A stretch of 64,000 nt of DNA from Lachnospiraceae bacterium (GTDB taxonomy: Bacteria > Bacillota > Clostridia > Lachnospirales > Lachnospiraceae): positions 1 to 64,000 of the forward strand of contig JAILKH010000146.1 in the NCBI GenBank assembly GCA_024693925.1. Direction: 5' to 3'. Every line of letters starts with the position of its first letter. The first letter of the stretch is position 1. The notes beneath the pieces are model-generated. The model was not told the origin of the DNA and made no database searches. It was given only the letters and a program-made list of their open reading frames with translations. Positions 61,387-64,000 of the stretch are shown piece by piece. A program made the position numbers and the translations under genes.

Positions 61387-64000
61387 GTGAATTACGGAGT
61401 ACGCGGAGTAAGGAAAAAGCGTAAAGCTTTGGGGGCTGTAGCGCCCAGATTCGGTAATTTTTTTGCTACTTTGATATTTAAGGCAGCTGTATTTGCGGCA
61501 GTTTGTGTCGGGGCTGCCGGTATCTGCGCGGGAGTAGGACTCTTTATGGGCGTTATAGATACGGCGCCGGATGTATCGGGTATTGATGTTTCACCTGCCG
61601 GATATCTGACTACCGTATATGATGCCAAAGGAAATCAGATAACGAAGCTTAGAGCGGAGAATTCCAATAGAATATATGTAACAATAGATAAAATTCCAAA
61701 ACATCTTCAAAATGCTTTTATAGCAATTGAAGATGAGAGGTTCAGAACCCATAACGGTATAGACATAAAGGGTATTATGCGAGCCGGTGTTAAGGCCATT
61801 ACTTCAGGGGACCTTTCTCAGGGAGCTTCTACCATAACACAGCAGCTGCTGAAAAATAATGTATTTACATCATGGACCTCCGAATCCGGGAATGTAGAAA
61901 AGTTCAAACGTAAATTTCAAGAGCAATATTGTGCGGTTCAGCTGGAAAAGATAATGGATAAGGATACGATCCTTGAGAACTATCTGAATACCATCAATCT
62001 GGGACAGGGTACGCTGGGAGTGCAGGCGGCTGCGAACCGTTATTTCGGAAAGCCTGCTTCGGAGCTTACAATTTCGGAATCGGCGGTCATTGCTTCCATC
62101 ACACAGAATCCCACAAAATGGAATCCCATTTCCCATCCGGATAATAATGTGAAGCGCAGGGAGGAAGTCCTTACCAAGATGAGGGATCAGGGATACATAA
62201 CCCAGCTTGAATTTGATGAAGCAATAGCCGATGATGTTTATTCGAGGATAAAGGTTGTTGATGAAACAGTAGAGAAACAGTCGATATATACCTATTTCGT
62301 GGATGAATTGACCGAACAGGTCATCACAGACCTTCAGGAGATCAAGGGTTATTCCTATACTCAGGCATATAATGCTCTTTACAGCGGGGGATTAAGTATT
62401 TTTACAACTCAGGATCCCGAAATCCAGAAAATATGTGATGAGGAGTTCCTTAATCCTGATAATTATCCGGAAAGCGTAAAATATTATCTTGCCTATGAAC
62501 TGACTCTTAAGGATTCAAAGGGTGAAAATGTTAATTATTCAACCCAGCAATTTGAAGCATATTTTAAGCAGCAGAATAAGAATTTTAACAGTATATTCAG
62601 TTCGCAGGAAGCGGCCCAGGAAGCCATAGATGAATTTAAAGCTGCCAAACAGGGCGCGGGAGATACTTTTGTTGCCGAAAATATTTCGCTTACTCCCCAG
62701 CCTCAGGCGTCGGTTACCATTATGGATCAGTCAACCGGAGAGGTTAAAGCCATCGTGGGCGGACGAGGAACCAAGGCTGCCAGTCTTACTCTTAACAGAG
62801 CGACTGATACAAAACGTCAGCCGGGATCCTGTTTTAAAGTGCTTGCGGCATATGCTCCCGCACTTGATTCCGCGGGATTTACACTGGCTTCCACGCAGGT
62901 AGATGCGCCTTATAATTACAGTAACGGACGTCCTGTTGCCAACTGGTATAAAGGATATAAAGGAACCTGTACCATAAGGTACGGTATAGAACAGTCCCTG
63001 AATATAGTGGCAGTTAAAACTCTTACCGATATTACTCCCCAGCTTGGGTATGATTATCTGCTGAATTTCGGTTTTACTACACTGGTCAGCAGAAGGACCG
63101 AAGCTGATGGCAGTATATCCTCGGATATAACCCAGGCTCTTGCATTGGGCGGTGTTACGGACGGAGTTACAAATCTTGAACTGACGGCGGCTTATGCTAC
63201 CATAGCTAATAAGGGTACCTATAACCGGCCGTCATTCTATACAAAGATCATAGATCATGATGGTAACGTGCTTATAGACAATACACCTAAGAGCCGTCAG
63301 GTTATTAAGGATACCACTGCCTACCTTCTTACATCGGCTATGGAGGATGTTGTAACAAAGGGAACGGGCGCAAAGGTTAATTTCGGGAATATGGCAATAG
63401 CCGGTAAGACAGGTACGACCTCTTCAAATGTGGATGTATGGTTTGCGGGGTACACTCCGTATTATACCTGTGCAACCTGGGCAGGATATGACAACAATGT
63501 ACATATGAGCGGGACCGAGACCAGTGTAGCCAAGCTTTTATGGAAGTCGATAATGGGCAGGCTGCATGAGAATCTTGAATATAAGGATTTTGTTAAACCG
63601 CCGGGCGTGGTTACTGCTACAATATGCAGAAAATCCGGAAAGCTTGCGGTTCCCGGCTTATGTTCTGCAGACGGAAGCGCGGTAACGGAGTTTTTTGACG
63701 AATCCAAACTGCCTAAAGAGTCATGTGATATCCATACTGTCGGAAAGGTTTGCGGACTTACCGGTTTAAGGTGTTCCGATACCTGTCCGTATGCGGTTCC
63801 CGGAGTTGTTAACTCCGAAAATACTTCTTATTGTCCGCACAGTTATTTGAACGGAGTACCTTTGTTTGATGTTACGCAGTTCACGGATCCGAGCGTATTT
63901 GCATTACCGCAGACCACGGGAGATCAGACTCAGGGCGGCGACCAGGGTGCAGCTCAGGGAGGAGATGCTACACAATCCCTGCTTCCGGCTCTCGGGGGGA
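61387..64000 (+). CDS. pbpA: Class A penicillin-binding protein, 3' end outside the window
   Basis: Bifunctional peptidoglycan synthase, 871 codons seen with no stop. After a basic start (VRKKRKALG) and a membrane helix (about residues 30-55) comes the glycosyltransferase domain: FIAIEDERFRTHNGID with the first catalytic Glu, and GASTITQQLLKN. The transpeptidase has the Ser-x-x-Lys motif in RQPGSCFKVLA, SLN in EQSLNIVAVK and KTG in IAGKTGTTSSNVDVWFAGY. The start is GTG at 61387, 8 bases after GGAGG (61374-61378). The end of the window is in a Gln/Gly-rich tail typical of clostridial PBP1. The symbol follows PBP1A naming and is not exact. Confidence 0.92.
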   Translation, partial: MNYGVRGVRKKRKALGAVAPRFGNFFATLIFKAAVFAAVCVGAAGICAGVGLFMGVIDTAPDVSGIDVSPAGYLTTVYDAKGNQITKLRAENSNRIYVTIDKIPKHLQNAFIAIEDERFRTHNGIDIKGIMRAGVKAITSGDLSQGASTITQQLLKNNVFTSWTSESGNVEKFKRKFQEQYCAVQLEKIMDKDTILENYLNTINLGQGTLGVQAAANRYFGKPASELTISESAVIASITQNPTKWNPISHPDNNVKRREEVLTKMRDQGYITQLEFDEAIADDVYSRIKVVDETVEKQSIYTYFVDELTEQVITDLQEIKGYSYTQAYNALYSGGLSIFTTQDPEIQKICDEEFLNPDNYPESVKYYLAYELTLKDSKGENVNYSTQQFEAYFKQQNKNFNSIFSSQEAAQEAIDEFKAAKQGAGDTFVAENISLTPQPQASVTIMDQSTGEVKAIVGGRGTKAASLTLNRATDTKRQPGSCFKVLAAYAPALDSAGFTLASTQVDAPYNYSNGRPVANWYKGYKGTCTIRYGIEQSLNIVAVKTLTDITPQLGYDYLLNFGFTTLVSRRTEADGSISSDITQALALGGVTDGVTNLELTAAYATIANKGTYNRPSFYTKIIDHDGNVLIDNTPKSRQVIKDTTAYLLTSAMEDVVTKGTGAKVNFGNMAIAGKTGTTSSNVDVWFAGYTPYYTCATWAGYDNNVHMSGTETSVAKLLWKSIMGRLHENLEYKDFVKPPGVVTATICRKSGKLAVPGLCSADGSAVTEFFDESKLPKESCDIHTVGKVCGLTGLRCSDTCPYAVPGVVNSENTSYCPHSYLNGVPLFDVTQFTDPSVFALPQTTGDQTQGGDQGAAQGGDATQSLLPALGG

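Overview
The window looks like chromosome of a Gram-positive, AT-leaning clostridium, most likely Lachnospiraceae (Butyrivibrio/Roseburia-like). This is inferred from the FabK-type fatty-acid cluster, the fused AccD-AccA carboxyltransferase, a class B sortase, an HrcA/CIRCE element, a bacterial GlnRS, many Big_2/SH3/GBS-Bsp-type secreted proteins, and GGAGG ribosome binding sites. No tRNA, rRNA, insertion sequence, phage or CRISPR array was recognised. Coding density is high and no gene-free stretch exceeds 300 bases.

Layout. (1) 1-8.6 kb: 3' part of a sortase B gene, then a type II fatty-acid operon acpP-fabK-fabD-fabG-fabF-fabZ-accDA-fabH with a consensus promoter in front, a long hairpin after acpP and an intrinsic terminator behind. 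accB and accC are absent from it. (2) 8.7-14.5 kb: a YgfK-type multidomain flavin/Fe-S oxidoreductase, then a minus-strand group of a secreted protein, a ferredoxin-tailed aldo-keto reductase and a CAP-like lipoprotein. (3) 14.7-20.1 kb: a YfbK-type VWA lipoprotein, an ECF sigma factor overlapping a repeat-bearing anti-sigma-like membrane protein, a secreted cysteine amidase and a small unknown protein. (4) 20.2-29.5 kb: a ten-gene Mrp/Mbh-type cation-antiporter operon with four large antiporter-like subunits and no hydrogenase genes. (5) 29.5-35.8 kb: TPR-DUF4037 and DUF4125 proteins and two large single-pass membrane proteins. (6) 35.9-43 kb: a PurF-like protein lacking the N-terminal cysteine, a paralogue of the small unknown protein, mscL with a zinc ribbon, glnS, and envelope lipoproteins. 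(7) 42.9-50.6 kb: a lipoprotein resembling the propeptide of the giant subtilase encoded next to it, then an MBOAT/SGNH O-acylation pair. (8) 50.6-58.8 kb: STAS-kinase fusion, DUF2225 protein, MATE transporter, and a likely phosphorelay made of a REC-EAL protein, a double-receiver hybrid kinase and an Hpt protein. (9) 58.9-64 kb: htpG behind a perfect CIRCE that also has terminator form, then a class A penicillin-binding protein running off the window.

Several gene starts were moved from the longest open frame to an internal ATG/GTG with proper ribosome-binding-site spacing; each case is explained. The most unusual items are the propeptide-like lipoprotein beside the subtilase, the cysteine-less PurF-like protein, the four-antiporter Mrp/Mbh-like operon, the repeat-bearing anti-sigma candidate beside the VWA gene, and the uncharacterised small paralogous pair.
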